In this document: piece after piece, positions 32,673-45,762 of the stretch
Layout of the letters: each line of letters begins with the position of its first letter
Numbering within the stretch: position 1 is the first letter of the stretch
Assembly: GCA_018287875.1 (NCBI GenBank)
Contig: JAGVVL010000013.1
Span: 1 to 64,000 of the forward strand
Source: Nigrospora sphaerica
Lineage: Eukaryota; Ascomycota; Sordariomycetes; Amphisphaeriales; Apiosporaceae
Length of the DNA: 64,000 bases
Direction of reading: 5' to 3'
Position numbers and translations under genes: made by a program
Notes under the pieces: model-generated
Told to the model about the DNA's origin: nothing
Database searches by the model: none
What the model saw: only the letters and a program-made list of their open reading frames with translations

Positions 32673-35018
32673 GTCTATTTTGTAAGCCGTGGGTTTTACT
32701 ACATTATCTATAGGCTCGTCGAGCTAAGTTAGCAGAGAGCTTATTAACGTTACTATACTGGTTTTTAATCTTCTCAGCTCGGCGACATTTTTTGATATAA
32801 GATCGTAATAAATACTGGTTATCAAACTTTACTAGATAGCGGTGACAGATAACCTTAGTATCCAATACCTATTCCATTATATATCTGGCCTTGTGTTCCT
32901 CTTTATTATTGGAACTTCTCAGGCTGTTAAGATCGCTGACGCCGCTATAAGACTCACTATAGTCGTCCCTGCTGTAGGCGTCGTTATCTTAGGGCTCTTA
33001 ATTGTTTGCTACGTAATCTCTTACCTGTTATTAATTATCTCGACGTTTATTGGGATACCGTTGATCCTTATTATAGTATGGCTTGCGATCCCTGTTGCGG
33101 TACTGCTTATAATCCCCCTTGCGTAGGTTATGATCTATGCGACTATCTCGTCTATTTTTAGAGGGTGGAAGTATTTAACGCTCGTTGGTGATACGTTTCT
33201 TTATATAATCGTCACCTAAACGGTCTCGCTGGCTGTTCTATAAGTACCGATTGCTCTGGTATTAGTTATTTTAATGTTCCTAATGATGCACCGTTTGAAT
33301 AAACGGTTTAATGCTACTGCTGCCGTAGTTAAGGCGTCTATTAGTTAAACTGTTCTTAAGGGCGTATTAACGGTAAAGCTGCTATACTAGACTCGCAATA
33401 GCTAGACCTTAATGTTCTATTAAGTGGAGGTAGCTTTTTAAGGTGTTATACTAAGCTAGAGCCCTTAAGTATTGCTTAATCTTAGGTTTATAGGACTCCC
33501 AAATATTGTGGACTGCTCTTAACTAATTATTATTTTCCACTTAGTAGATATATATTACTCTTATATATCAAAGCTTTATATTAAAGAACTTATTTAGAGC
33601 AGCTTTATCTTTAGCAACGGCTTAAATAGTTAAGTAAGACTTGTTGAACTTAGAAGACGCCACGCTAATATTTAGGCTAAAGTAGCGCTCTAACTATCTA
33701 AGTATATACATTAAGCCTTTACTTCTTTATAAGGCTCTGTCCTCTCTATGTACTTAGTTTGACCCCTATATTCAGGCCTTATCTTTAAGTAACGTCAACT
33801 ATATATAGATACTCTGTTATTTATCAAAGGCTTGTATACTAGTATCTTTTAGGTATATCTAAATATTCTCCGAAAACTAGTAAATATCGGTGTACACTAT
33901 ATCCTTACCGGTTATAACCAGTTCTTCGTCTGTTAGGTCTGGATAGTAAGGATCGAAAAAATTAATATCGTCTTACTTAAGGCGTCGGCTGCTAGCCAAA
34001 ATACTAGAAGCACTGTATAGAGTATCCTTCTGTCTAGATCGGTCGTTGTCTTTAAGATACCAATAGCTAAAAGGATTTTAACAGTAAAGGTTTTGGTTAT
34101 AGTTATGAGGATTTTATTATTTAAAAGCACTCAGTCCCTACAAATCTTACGTTCATATGAGCTCTCTAGGTATATCTTTTATTCGGTTATAAAAGACGTC
34201 TCTATAGTTGTGCTAAGGTTAGAACGTGTTTTAAAGTTAACCTTAGCTTTTTTAAACAAAGCAATAGATTAAAGACGCATTGTAAAAGTCCTCCGACAAT
34301 TTAGGGCCTATGTAACTGTCAATATAAAGAATAGTGTTAAGGCGTATTCAGCAGCTATAGCTATATTAATGCCTCTATCGCCGGTGCTCTATCGCGGGCT
34401 AGATCGCTCTAATATTATGTTCTTAATATCGGCTATCATTCTTATAACTTGCTTATAATGCTAGTTACTAATCTTCTTTAATTATTCCAGTTTAAGTCAA
34501 GTAACGTTCTATTGCTATATATGGTACCGAATCGTCTTCTTATTGGCTTTTAAATTATCAGGCTATTATAAGATATCACCCGATATATATGTAATCTTAT
34601 TAAATACGAAATATAATAACTCATCTTTTTTAAATCCCTCTTTACCTTCCGGGTTAATAAGTCGGTTACTAACGTTATTTAAAACACGCGGTCTGCTTTT
34701 ACTTCACGAGGAGGTAGTTAGCTTATTCTGCTTTAAACGTTAAAATCTTATTTTTATCGATATCTCCGGTATATTCTACTATCCTTTACTCGAGGTTACT
34801 ATAGCTAGCAGGCATACACAGTGCTTAATTAGCTTAATAATGAAGTATTTAATGGAGTGTAAAAGGGAAGATGTCCGCTATAAACTTATTATATACAGTG
34901 CGGAAGCGTTTATCGTGGGGTGAATAGGTTAATATTGTCCTCTACATTTAGTATATTAGAATTATTACTTGAGAGCAGCTTTTAAGTAGCAACTGTAATA
35001 GATAGTGGTTATAATAGT
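32673..35018. other. AT-rich decayed stretch, no supported gene
   Basis: Full of TpA and stop codons. A hydrophobic open frame (32,842-33,126) has no ATG and reads as Ile/Leu/Val low complexity, so I do not call it. It is probably old repeat sequence after RIP, but no element can be named. Confidence 0.5.
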
Positions 35019-35023
35019 GTTAC

Positions 35024-35210
35024 TGTCGCGCCGTGAGGCCATTCCCGAGGTCGACAACCTATTAGTGGGGTCACGTGAGAAGCTCCACAGGAGTCTTAGC
35101 AAGCTTCAGTATATAGTCTGCCGTGTCTGGCATCTTTCCTTGCGTTGGTTTCCTTTAATGAACAACCTTGAAGTCCGTTTCTATCCTGCCAGTGCCGCTG
35201 TGGTGCGACA
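35024..35210 (+). repeat. 187-bp solo LTR, family A variant
   Basis: Starts TGTCGCGCCGTG and ends GTGGTGCGACA, flanked by GTTAC on both sides (35,019-35,023 and 35,211-35,215). The interior shares GGTCACGTGAGAAGCTCC and AGTATATAGTCTGCC with the family A LTR at 60,358-60,556. Confidence 0.8.
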
Positions 35211-35215
35211 GTTAC

Positions 35216-36106
35216 TTTAATTAACACGCTTAAATCGCCTCTAGGATTTCTTAATACAATTGTTTAAAGGACTGGTACGATATAAGGATCCTTAACTAGT
35301 TGGTGTCCTTTGATATAGATTGTTAACTTCGCCTTTAGGACTCTGTTAATGATCGTCACGATAGAACGGACTTACGGCTTCGTCGTAGGCGTCGGACACG
35401 ATAATCTAGACGTCTACGTGATGCCGAAATCGATAAAATGGGTCTCAATAACCAAAAAGAAATGCTACTATTTAATATAGCGAGGACTGGGGTAAAGGGA
35501 AAAGATGACGTATTCCGTCCGCCGGCCACGAAGTGGCTGTCAGGGCAAGAAACTATCTATAGTGCGATATGCCAACTAGGTAGGTGGGGTAGCAGGACCC
35601 TTCCTTGACAAGGATACCGCACCTTATCACTGTTTACCTTACCCCGCCACGTATCAGCTATACACAAGTACTGCATGATGTAAGGTTTATATGATTAAGG
35701 CCAGAGAGCGTCTATCAACTTGAACACTAGTCGCTATAGAACTAATAAACTAAGAATCTTTAAGTAACTACGACGACTTCGAGACCAAAAAGCTAAATAC
35801 AAGGATGTACATAAGGATGGACCTCAAGGATCAAGAATACAGTAAACGCAAGGCGATCGGCAGGATCTGGAGGATACCCTCGATGATATTAATGCCTTTG
35901 GTGAAACCATCAAATGGTAAGTTTTACATCGTCGGGGCACAGCAGCGATCTCATGCTTACGCGCTCATTTAGTCCCAACAAGCTTTGCGACAGAAAAGCT
36001 TGCAGCAAGCTTTACTTCGCACGCCACTCGTTCAACTGGTGTCTCCTGCACTGCTATCCCTCGGTAGAATAGATCCACGGTATGTTTAGTGCAGACACAT
36101 GCCACA
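35216..36106. other. No gene seen
   Basis: Mixed composition without a supported reading frame or repeat structure that I can identify. Confidence 0.4.
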
Positions 36107-37461
36107 CTAGTCATGACATCCATAGCAAAGTCGTGTCCAAATTACAAAGCGAATAGCGGAGTCCCCATGGGCACAGGTATTCCCGAAATGATGCAGATTG
36201 CAACATCTTAATGGCTCCGTTTCTAACAGAGGGTGATTTATGGGAGTTCGAGGAGGAACTTCGTGTAGCGGAAGTAATGGCACGCGAATCATCTTAAGGA
36301 ACCGAAGGTCCATAGGAAGGCCACCATTAGCAAAACATAGCGGCTTGAATGAGACAGATTTCTCAGGGATTTGAACTTGCACGAGCAATGCAGAGTGGGT
36401 TCAAATGTATAAGCCCGGCTAATAGAACAGCATAGCATAATCTATAAGCGGGTATCGGCAGGGCATTCTTCCTCAATCGGCGAGTGGGAAGTGGTGATGA
36501 TAACAATGAAGTAGTGCACGCTTTCCCGGCTCAACTCCTTCTGAGACTTGTGGATCTCCATACGCTGTGTTTGCTAAGTGCTAGATCACTCTAACCAGCG
36601 TCTCGAAAATACGGCACCGCCGGCTCTTGGTCCAACGGCAACAGTAGCATCCAATCACTAGTAATCTAGCAAGTCCTGCAACGCCGTGTCATACAGGCAA
36701 TTGCTGCTTTTCAACAGGTCCATCATTCCACACTCGGGTCCCGAGATGCTTCTGGTTAGAGGAGGATGAACTCTGTCTACTTCAATGGAACTACGGTGAG
36801 CGCCAATGCCATCCAAGACGTAACAACAAGGCAAACAAGTCGGTCGGCCTTTATTAATATGACCTTGTAGTTTTCAGTCATGGGTTCAGAGCCTGTAATT
36901 TGACCGCGCTTAGAACTAAACGTGAGGAATAGACTGCGGTACTCGGGTTCTTTGTGCTCTAAGTACTTTCCGGGCCGTAACGTGTCGGCATAAACGAATT
37001 GCGTTGTGTTATATCAAAAACGGGCGTTGCAGTAAGAAGGGATTGTGAGTGTACCCAGCTGATATTCCTCGAGGAGCAAACGATAATTCTAGTACTCCCC
37101 AAAGCAATCTACCTCAAGGGATTGAGTAAAGACCCTTACATCGCACTCGACCAATAATTCTTGCTCGGGGTTAACCCCTTTCTGCCGTATGGACGAGCAT
37201 TGAGTCCTCATCTCTCCTCTCGGTAGCTAGCTCATCCACTGGGCCCTAAACAAATCGCTGCGTAATCATGCACTTCACGAGTGTCAAGGGATCCTTTAAA
37301 GCAACACACGAAACTAGCTTTTCGTCTTTTGTAACAGAGATAATCTCGAGAAAGGGGCTCGGCTCCATAAGTCGCAGCAGTGGTAGGAGCCCGTGGAGTT
37401 CGCCGTTTAAGTCGAAGTTCGTGGTCTGAAGCTGCAGCTCGCTTAATGGTCCACAGCTCAC
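36107..37461 (-). pseudogene. Possible F-box/LRR-like protein remnant
   Basis: Two minus-strand segments read like the leucine-rich part of fungal F-box-type proteins: ELQLQTTNFDLNGELHGL with LLPLLRLMEPSPFLEIIS (37,461-37,246), and LRFLKMIRVPLLPLHEVP (36,388-36,107). The second is followed in another frame by a Leu/Phe-rich end. They are collinear but separated by stops and frame changes, so the gene is broken or heavily spliced. The assignment is by resemblance only and could be wrong. Confidence 0.3.
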
Positions 37462-37683
37462 GTACGCAGAAACTGCGTTGATCTCGGTCTAGTGGTTTGT
37501 GCGCTTAAGGAACCTCGTAAGAACGGGAAGGAACTCCCTATAGTATAATCTAGAAACCAGTGGTAGAGCGAAAATCTCTCTCGGTTGATCACTTGTGCTG
37601 TTGCCAATCATTTCAGACGAATGGCTGTTCTACCACTCTGGATTTGGCTTGTGTAGATCATGCACCGAAATTCTTTTCATATA

Positions 37684-39741
37684 AGCTAAGGGGTCGATCA
37701 AGGGACAGGCCCATCAAACCGCCACGCGTTTTAAGACATCGCCATGTAACATTAAAGCAAACAAAACCAATTATCTTAACAACCACAGTAAATATAGACA
37801 AACCGATTAGCTTAAAGAGACTGTTATCTCCTCCTCTATATTAGAAATACTTTCTGTAACCGAACTTCCGAACGCAATCGATAGCGACTACGTAATAACT
37901 GCACTAGCCTCACTATTAGGTGTCGCTATATCCTCCTTAACTTTGCGAACGTCTAATATAGTCACGAATCGCTCCTAAGCAGTTTTCTAGACCTTGCGAT
38001 ATTTTTGAAGCTTCTAAAGATCTAGCGTAGCAGCTAATTGGTCGCGTTTATACTTAAGGCTGGAGATCTCGGCGCTTACAAGGTTTAAGGCCTTGGCGGT
38101 CTTCTTAAAAACCTGGCGTAATATAGCATTACTATACACTGAGCTAACCACATGCAATTCGCGATAGATATGCTGTATCTGCCTTAAAGACCTTGGGGTC
38201 TTAACGTCTATAGCGGATATCTCCGACAGTAGGGGGTCCTCTAGCAGCTGTAGAACGCTCTAAGTTGGCCCCTTCGGCCTATCCTAGTCCCTTTGCCTTG
38301 CCAGTCGGCTGTTAATAGCCTTGAGGGAGTCCCTTAAATAGATACCGGTCGCTTTCTAGCCTGTGGCAATGTGCTCTAGAGTCAGGCCTTCCTTCCGAGC
38401 CTTATTCTAGGCCTTTAGGAACTCTGATTTCTTTAACGTTATTGATGCGTGCCACCACGGGGGGAAAACAATAACCGAGTCTGCTAAACTGGATACCGTG
38501 GACATACATAGGCTATTAAGAACAGGATCTGTCAACTGGCAGGTCCCCTACCTTTTACACATCAGTTATCGTTAGATTAGACACGTAAGCCTAGCAAAGG
38601 TGTTTCCAGCACGCGCGCTTTATCATTAAAAAGGGGCCAAGGTTTAAAGGCTAAAGGACTTATAAGGTGTGTGCCGAAAAGAATTTTAGCTAGACCTTAG
38701 CTTTAAAACACGCTAATATAAACTCCTCGCTATAGTGGCTAGTATAGCTGTTGAGTATAAGGTAGCGCCACTGCTTCAGGTCGTTTAAAGTAGTCTATAG
38801 TAAGGACACCTATCTTAGCTAGTGCAGGGCAATTAAATTAGAGGTCTAGCTAGCCTTTAAGGCTTTAAATTGCTAGTCTATAAAGTCCTCATCGTTGAAT
38901 TATATAGTAAAATAATATTAATAAACCTGCCTCCTCTTAAAGATAACTAAAGGAGATAGGGCTTAGCTAGCTGCAGAAATAGTCTTTAAAGACGTCTTCC
39001 ACTCGCCTCTTGTAGTGTTTAAAGTGAAGACCTTTGTGAGAGCAGACAGTCCGATAATAAAAAGGTAATCTCTAAGGCTAATCTAGGCTCCAACCTTATT
39101 AAAGTTCTATGTGTGCTTCTTAGGGATGTCGCAGATACGCTCCTTATTCAGCCTCGAGAAGAACTTCTCGATATTTTCACATATAGCGCCGTTAACGCGC
39201 TGGAAATCCATTCCCCTTAAGACATGGTCTTCAGCTGCGGCCAGCGCCTAAAAAAACGGCGATGCCACCTATCTCCGATAGTGTGGCTGCTGCCAGACTG
39301 ACAGATAATTGACTACGTAAAGAGCTTGAAGCGGTTGTATTAAGGAGCCCAGCTAAGTCTGGCCTAGAGCAACACCCACTAGACTAGCCAGTGCTCCTGG
39401 ACCTCACTAAGGGCTTGACGATGCCTTTATGCAGTGCGTTTAAGAGGCTTGCACTCGAAATAAGACGTGAGGTAGTGTTTAAAGACTCTGTATTGCTTAG
39501 CGACGGACCGGATAAAATCTCCTTAGCAGACTTAGAGGAGAGCGGCAGCTAGCTACAGTTTATTTATAATAATAGATATTAAACGAAAAAACAGAATGTG
39601 ACAATTCGAATGGTATAACTTTTAAATAAATGTAACCGTAGGTGGTTAATATATTTGGTATTAAAGTTTTAAAAAACACTTTAAACTGTTGCCAGACGTG
39701 TGGCAGTTTGATGGGCCTGTCCCTTAATCGACCCCTTAGCT
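37684..39741 (-). mobile_element. Pogo-type DNA transposon, decayed (family P2)
   Basis: 2,058 bp with inverted repeats of about 46 bp that differ at three positions, all transitions (start AGCTAAGGGGTCGATCAAGG). It is flanked by TA on both sides. The minus strand carries transposase-like sequence. The TIRs are unrelated to those of family P1. Confidence 0.85.
37850..39600 (-). pseudogene. Transposase pseudogene of P2
   Basis: The minus strand reads as a pogo/Fot-like DDE_1 protein broken by many TAG codons at positions where Trp or Gln is expected. Readable parts include ERICDIPKKHT, the strand-rich part ending in GEWKTSLKTIS, SPLVIFKRRQV, and a C-terminal region with ATG-stop-KATGIYL, ending in a helical ISSLKYKRDQLAATLDL segment. 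No intact catalytic triad can be followed. The stop pattern is what RIP of TGG and CAG would give. Confidence 0.65.
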
Positions 39742-40443
39742 TATTTATAAGTGATAAAACGGGTTAAAAAGATGGAGTTTCTTGCTAGGAAGGAAGGGCA
39801 CACAACAGAGTTAGTTGTTGAACTAAAGTTTGCCGGCCGCTGATGTGAGTTTCCATAATGTCCGCAGACGTTGATGCCAGCGGAGGTTGAAACTATGAGA
39901 ACTAATAAAAGCATGAACTTAAAGGAAAGATGATGCAATGCTAACAGTGTGTAAGCAAATGCCTTGTACCGCAATGGAAGCGAAGAAACCGCTCTCTTAA
40001 TTGGTGAGTGATAATGTGATTAGTGAACAGATCCAAAGGTTATTTGGGGTGCAATATAGGACAGAAAGGACAGAATGGAGCTGATGGGCACTATCATACT
40101 AGTCGATTTGTCTTAGCCTGCCGAGGACTGCACTGACTAGGGATAAGAGGTGGTTTCTGTCCTAAAGTTAAGTAAAGCCTATACAATACTAACTCATTTA
40201 ATAAATGTCGTTTGTCTTTAAGGGTTTTCTATGTCTCTTAAAAGAGGATGCTTATCTTGTATTAATCTGGTAACTAAATTAAGTGAAAGTAAGAGTAGTA
40301 CGTAGATTAATTGCTAAAATATAAAGGAAGTGACGATTTAAACTACAGGAAACTTTTTATCTATATATCCTTTATCCTTCATCATGGCCATGCCTATCCC
40401 CGAGATGATTATGATTCCGAGGGTGGCGGTTATGTACTTAGGA
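39742..40443. other. No confident gene
   Basis: A minus-strand frame at 39,741-39,974 begins with a hydrophobic run (FMLLLVLIVSTSAG) followed by a few cysteines. It overlaps the edge of a transposon and lacks other support, so I do not call it a secreted protein. Confidence 0.35.
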
Positions 40444-40737
<294 letters not shown>

Positions 40738-40926
40738 CTTACACCTAGCGACTTATTTAGGCCATGAGGACCCCTGCGCATCTTAGCTTAGGAAAACCGT
40801 TCTGGGCTAACGTCCGGCCGGGTGAAAAACCTAGGTTCCGCTGCGTTGTACCGCTTCTATCTACTCTTTGACCTGCTATACCGAGATCGGGCTTAGCGCG
40901 CCCGCTTCCTAGCTGATAAGTTGATT
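40738..40926 (-). repeat. N1 3'-terminal piece
   Basis: Matches the last roughly 185 bp of LINE copies B, D and F (3' UTR with GGTGTAAG end). It stops at GCTGATAAGTTGATT, the target duplication made by insertion of copy B. Confidence 0.85.
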
Positions 40927-41107
40927 ATTATTATTCTTACACCTAGCGACCTATTTAGGCCATGAGGACCCCCTGCGCATCTTAGCCTAGGAAAACCGTT
41001 CCGGGCAACCGTCCGGCCGGGTGAAAAACCTAGGTTCCGCTGCGTCGTACCGCTTCTATCTACTCTTTGACCTGCCATACCGAGATCGGGCTCAGCGCGC
41101 CCGCTTC

Positions 41108-44100
41108 CTAGCTGATAAGTTGATTTGCTAGCTGGAACATGTCCAGCCTTCCAGAGCGGAGTAGCCATCTTGCGATGATTCCTGCTTTTCCTGGGGTGTC
41201 GAGCATCCTGTCCGTGTCTATCGGTCCTCCTAGAGCTTGGACGAGATGCTCTCGTCTTTCTCTTTCCCGTGGGCAGAAAACGAGGATATGCCGGACGGTC
41301 TCCCTGCCCTGACCACAGACGCACCAGGGGCTGTCGAAGCCCGGGACCCTACGCTTAAAAAGGAAGTCTCGCAGCCCAATCTTGCCAGTCCTCGCTTAGA
41401 CGAGGATGGAGCTCTCGGCTTTATGGAGTCCCTTATGGAGCTTAAGGACGTGCTTGTCTGGCGGCATTTTAGTTGCTGCCGGTGTTCGTGTTGTTCGATT
41501 TTGCTGCGCTTGTTGCCATCTTTGAAGCCAGTCTCTCTCCTCAGCCTTATGTGCTGAGTCTCCAGCTAGCTATTCGTCTAGCCACCTCTTACGATCGGGA
41601 GCGTCGGGGCCTTTCGGTCTGCGCCGGCGAGTTGGTCTTGTTAGGATCCATCTAGCTGCGTTTTCGCATCTCGCTTGGATGAGTGATGCGATACGCGGCT
41701 GTTGGAGCCTCTCTTCCGATGCCGCCACCCTTCTGTTGAGCCACGTGTCTAAGGGGGACACGTAAGCTTCCGTTTCTAGTACTGCGGTGGCCGTGGCTTT
41801 GAAAGCTCCTGTGACCTTTCGGAGGCACTCTGTCTGGACGTCGTTGAGTGCCTTGGCTCGATTTTTCGAGATCTGGCGGTGCCACTCTGAAGCTCCATAG
41901 CCTATCGCAGACCGTACGACAGCTATATAGACTTGGCGGGCTCGTTGGAGAGATGCGCCCCACGTCGAGCCGGCTATCCGGTTTAGAGCGTAGACCTGCG
42001 TCGCCATCTTCTTCGATATCGACTGGATATGGACGTCCCAGCGGAGACGTCTATCCACCTGGATGCCAAGGACGCGGCAGGAGTCTTCTGGTTCGATTTC
42101 GTGACCTTCTAAGGCTATCTTTGTATCCGGACCTTTCCGTCTTCGAGAGAAGTGGACTAGGTGATATTTCTGGACTGCAAAGGTCATGCCGTGGCTGACT
42201 GCCCATTCTTTGCAGACCCTATAAGCAGCTTCTAGCCGCTCGCAGGTCTGCTCTGGGTTTAAGCCGAAGCCCACGAGGTTTGTGTCGTCTGCGAAGGCTA
42301 TAGTAGCTATCCCTGGTATAGCGCGGAGGGCCTTGTAGAGACCGGCTGTATAAAGGTAGAAGAGGATAGGCGATAGGGGTGAGCCCTGCGGGACGCCTGC
42401 TGGGACTGGGATCTCGTCCGATTCCTGGCCATCGAAGAACAGCGTAGTGGACCGGTTAGATAAGAAGCTTCGGATCCAGCTAATAGTCCATATAGGGACC
42501 CTCAGCGCTCGCAGGTTAGCGAGGAGCCTTCCATGGTCGACGGAGTCGAAAGCGCCTGAGATATCCAGCGATAGAAGGGTTGCTGCACCTCCATGTTTCC
42601 AGGCTGTGCGGACTAGGTCCGTTAGCAACCGTAAGGCTGTTTCCGTGGAGCGGCCTTTCCGGTTGCCCATCTGTTCGTCCGGGAGCAGCCCGTTTTCTTC
42701 CGCAAAGCTGGCTAGCCGTTGCGCCAGCAGGCTCTCGATCACCTTCCCCATGGTGTTAAGTAGCGCGATAGGTCTCCATCCGCCGGCTTGGTGGTACTCG
42801 TTTGGCTGCTTTCCTGGTTTCCGGAGGATAACGGTCACTGCTTTGCGGAACGCTGTTGGATAGTATCCTATACGCCAGCATGCTTCCGCTAGGGAGGCTA
42901 AGGCCTGGAAGAGGGCTTTCCTAAGCGCTTAAGGAATCCGTTCGGAAGCTGGTCTGGTCCGGGTGCTTTCCACTGGCCTGCCTTACTTAAGACGTCTTGG
43001 ACCTGCTCCGCTGTCACCTCGCTGTCGATGTCGAGAGGCGCTGCGAGCCGGTTTATTATACGGAAGCCGGTATGCATGGCCTTAAGGAGAGGGTAAAACC
43101 TCTCCCGGAAGGCCTCCGTTTTCTCCTTATGGGTCGTTGCTTCGCCTCGCGGTGTATGAAGCGTGGGGACGGCTGGAGGTAGCGGCGGTGCGGCTCCTTC
43201 GGTTCTGGCCCATCTCGCGATGTTCCAGACGCCAGCTGGCTGGCTAGAGGCCTCGTGAAGCATGTTTCTCCAGGTCGCTGTCTTTGCAGTGCGGATCGTT
43301 TTCTTTTTCGTAAGGGATGCTTGCCGAAGAGCTCGCCAGGCTGCGTCTGTCCTGTTGGATAGCCATGTTCGCTGGGCTCGTCTCTCCTCCTCTATAGCTT
43401 CTTTTGTTTCGTGGTTCCACCATGCCTTGCCTCTCCTCTTAGAGTGGCGGAGGGGGGCAACTAGGTCGGCTATCCGAGTTAGCTCCTTAGTTAACGTTTC
43501 GGTGTATCTATCGATTTCCCCGGTGTCTCGAGTAGCCCTGGCTGCGGAAGGTGTGTCGCCTCGGCCTTCGCTTGGTTATAGTCAGCTGTTTTCCAGCTGC
43601 GCCGTGGCTTGTTCTGGGGGTCGTTTTGAGGTCCAGCCACGCGTATCACCTGGGGAGGTGATCGGATCCAGCATATGGGGCGTACCCGTCGTAGGCAGCT
43701 CGGAGATCGTCCGTGGCCCACGCCAGGTCGATCGTGGAGTCCATGCACCCTCTTCGAGTCCATGTCGGTGTTCCAGGGGAGTGATAAGCTGGAGTCTCCA
43801 GGATTCTGCTAGCTGGAGTAGCTTATCGGCTGCCTTATGAGGTCGGACGTTGTGTCCTCCCCAGACAGGGTGGTGAACGTTAAAGTCTCCTACGAGGACT
43901 GTTCGTCTTAGCTGGGGACCGGTAAGGAGGGCTTCGATAGCTGGCAGGTCTGATCTGCTGATCGATCCAGGAGGAGGCAAGTATACGCAGATAACTGTTA
44001 TAGGACTATCTGGTAGCTGGATCGTGATGTTGCACCTATCTGATTGCGCCTTATAAGTCCACTGCACTAGGGGTGCTTCTTATTAATGTAGATGCAAGCT

Positions 44101-44291
44101 CTGCCTCCCTCGGCGGCATAGAGAAGGTAGTACGGAGAGGATCTCGGGCAGTAAGTGGTCGGCATGTGTGGGTTTCGCCAGGGCTCTTGGATAGCCAGGA
44201 CGTCGTACTCTTCGGAGATGGCATCGACTGCCGGGATCTGTGCTTTCTTGCTTTTCTGCGTGTTCCAGTGTAGGATCCTTAGCGTTGTCAT
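41108..44291 (-). pseudogene. LINE B ORF2: AP-type endonuclease + reverse transcriptase, frameshifted
   Basis: Starts ATG at 44,291 (TLRILHWNTQKSKKAQIPAV), typical of an exonuclease/endonuclease/phosphatase fold. QEPWRNP carries the catalytic Glu and VGDFNVHHPVWGG a further catalytic motif. RT follows with KAPGPDQLPNGFLKRLG, LLSLDISGAFDSVDHGRLL, PAGVPQGSPLSPILFYLYT and FADDTNLVGFG. The C-terminus has CVCGQG-ETVRHILVFCP. No RNase H domain is evident. Frame breaks occur near 44,068 (a C-run, shared with copy D), near 43,760, and around 42,900-42,920. RT from 42,838 to the end of the palm is open. Confidence 0.85.
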
Positions 44292-45645
44292 GGTCGAGCG
44301 TGGATGCTGTTTAGTGTTGACTCCGGTGTTTCGACGTCCATGTTGTCTGTCTCTTCGTGGGTTCTGCTGCGGGCTCTGCCAGTGCTTCTAGTGCGGCAGC
44401 TGGTTGCTCGACGCTTTCGCGGCTGTACTATCTGCCAGTCCTCGGCTGTTGGCTTAGGGGTTCTTGCGAGGGCAGTGCGAATCCCTTCGGTCTCGTGACA
44501 TAAGTAGCCTTGGCGATCTGGACCTGCTCCTGGCGGACTGGACACTCCTTAGACCACGCAGTGTGTGGTCCTCGGCATGCTGGACAGCAGTACCGGCTCT
44601 TATTCTCGGCTTCTGGGCATTCTTTATCGCCATGCTTTGTTGAAGAGCAGAGCCCGCACCTACGTGCGTGGCGGCAGACTCGGGCGATATGTCCATAGCG
44701 GTAGCAGTGGTAGCACTGCTTAAGCTGGGCTCCTTCGGCGAAGGGCTCGCATGGATAGTAGCCATACTGCCAAATAAGGCCGTCTCGGCATAGCTGTTCC
44801 GCTTGTTGAACCGTGGGTACTGCAATATATAGGGCCGTGACCTTCCTAGACGAGGTCTTAGCGTTGCGAGGGAGCTTGGCCTCTAGGACGTCGATCGGGC
44901 CGCCGGGCTGGTTCCGGAGTTGGACTCCTAGCTGCCCTTGGTTCGTCTCTATAGCCTCTTTGTTGATGCCATGGGCCACCACCAGGATCTTTCTCTTCTG
45001 GATAGAGGCGTTCTCTCCGAAGGCCTCGGTGGTCCAGGCCCGGTCGGTTTCCAGCTGTCGCTTCTCTTCTGCTGTCTTGTAGGTAATAGCATAGTCTCCG
45101 CTGGGAAGCTTCCGTGCGGCTATTGCTGTTTCTTTACCTGTTGCTGCGTTAACTTTACGCACGATCTCTTCGTAGGTGCGGCCTTCAGTTCCTGCGGCCT
45201 TGACCGTTACCTCCCGTTCGTGTCGAGGAGGCAGAGTCTTGGCTACCTGGGGGGCCCTAGGCGCTGGGGCTGCGGTAAGGGCTGTAGCGGCTACAGCGTA
45301 CGTCTTAGGAGCTTTGATTTCCTTATAGATAGCTTGCAGCGTGTTCTCGATAGCATTGATACGTCTTTCGACGCTGGGCTGGTTGTCCGATTCCTTGGCC
45401 GCCGTCTCTAGGACCGGAATGGCGGCTTGAACCGCTGCGGCTAAGGCCGCAATGTTGACTTCACCAGCTAGGAAGCGTTTAAAGTCGTCTATAGTGCTGC
45501 GTATATCCTCTGGACTGCGTCCAGGTGTTGTAATGCTGTCTGGCGATGGTGTTCTTGAGTCCGGAGGTGACGGCTCGGGGGGTGGGGCGGGCCTATGGCG
45601 GCTCCCACCGCCCGCGCTTTGCCTCGAGGGTGGTGAATCGACCAT
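44288..45645 (-). pseudogene. LINE B ORF1: gag-like nucleic-acid-binding protein
   Basis: ATG at 45,645. A Pro/Ser-rich N-terminus (MVDSPPSRQSAGGGSRHRP) is followed by a helical middle part and three CCHC-type knuckles starting CYHCYRYGHIARVC and CGLCSSTKHGDKEC. The open frame runs 405 codons. Comparison with copy F shows that the original frame continues through a C5 run (C4 here, about 44,458) into an 85-residue tail ending at TGA 44,288-44,290, which overlaps the ORF2 ATG. It is therefore either a natural shorter form or a one-base deletion or sequencing slip. Confidence 0.8.
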
Positions 45646-45762
45646 TTCTAGGCTAAATGAAGCCCTAGGAACAGTTTCCGGGCTATCCGGTAGCTTATAG
45701 AGTCGTGGTTGTGAAGTTATCGCTATGTGGGGTCGGTTTCGAAAAAGTTTTTTCTTCAGTAT

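Larger units (their letters stand above)
40927..45762 (-). mobile_element. LINE copy B (Tad/I-like), near full length
   Basis: About 4.84 kb, minus strand, with a short TAA-repeat tail at its left. It is flanked by GCTGATAAGTTGATT at 40,912-40,926 and 45,763-45,777 (15 bp, slightly ambiguous against the tail). It has a 5' UTR, ORF1 with zinc knuckles, ORF2 with endonuclease, RT and a C-terminal CCHC, and a 3' UTR. It inserted into N1 and is highly similar to copy D in opposite orientation. Confidence 0.9.

Noticed and set aside
32842..33126. Hydrophobic 94-codon frame, membrane protein-like
   Set aside because: No ATG start, AT-rich decayed context and Ile/Val/Leu bias expected from T-rich DNA.
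39741..39974. Small secreted-protein candidate on the minus strand
   Set aside because: A hydrophobic run and a few Cys only, and it overlaps the edge of a transposon.
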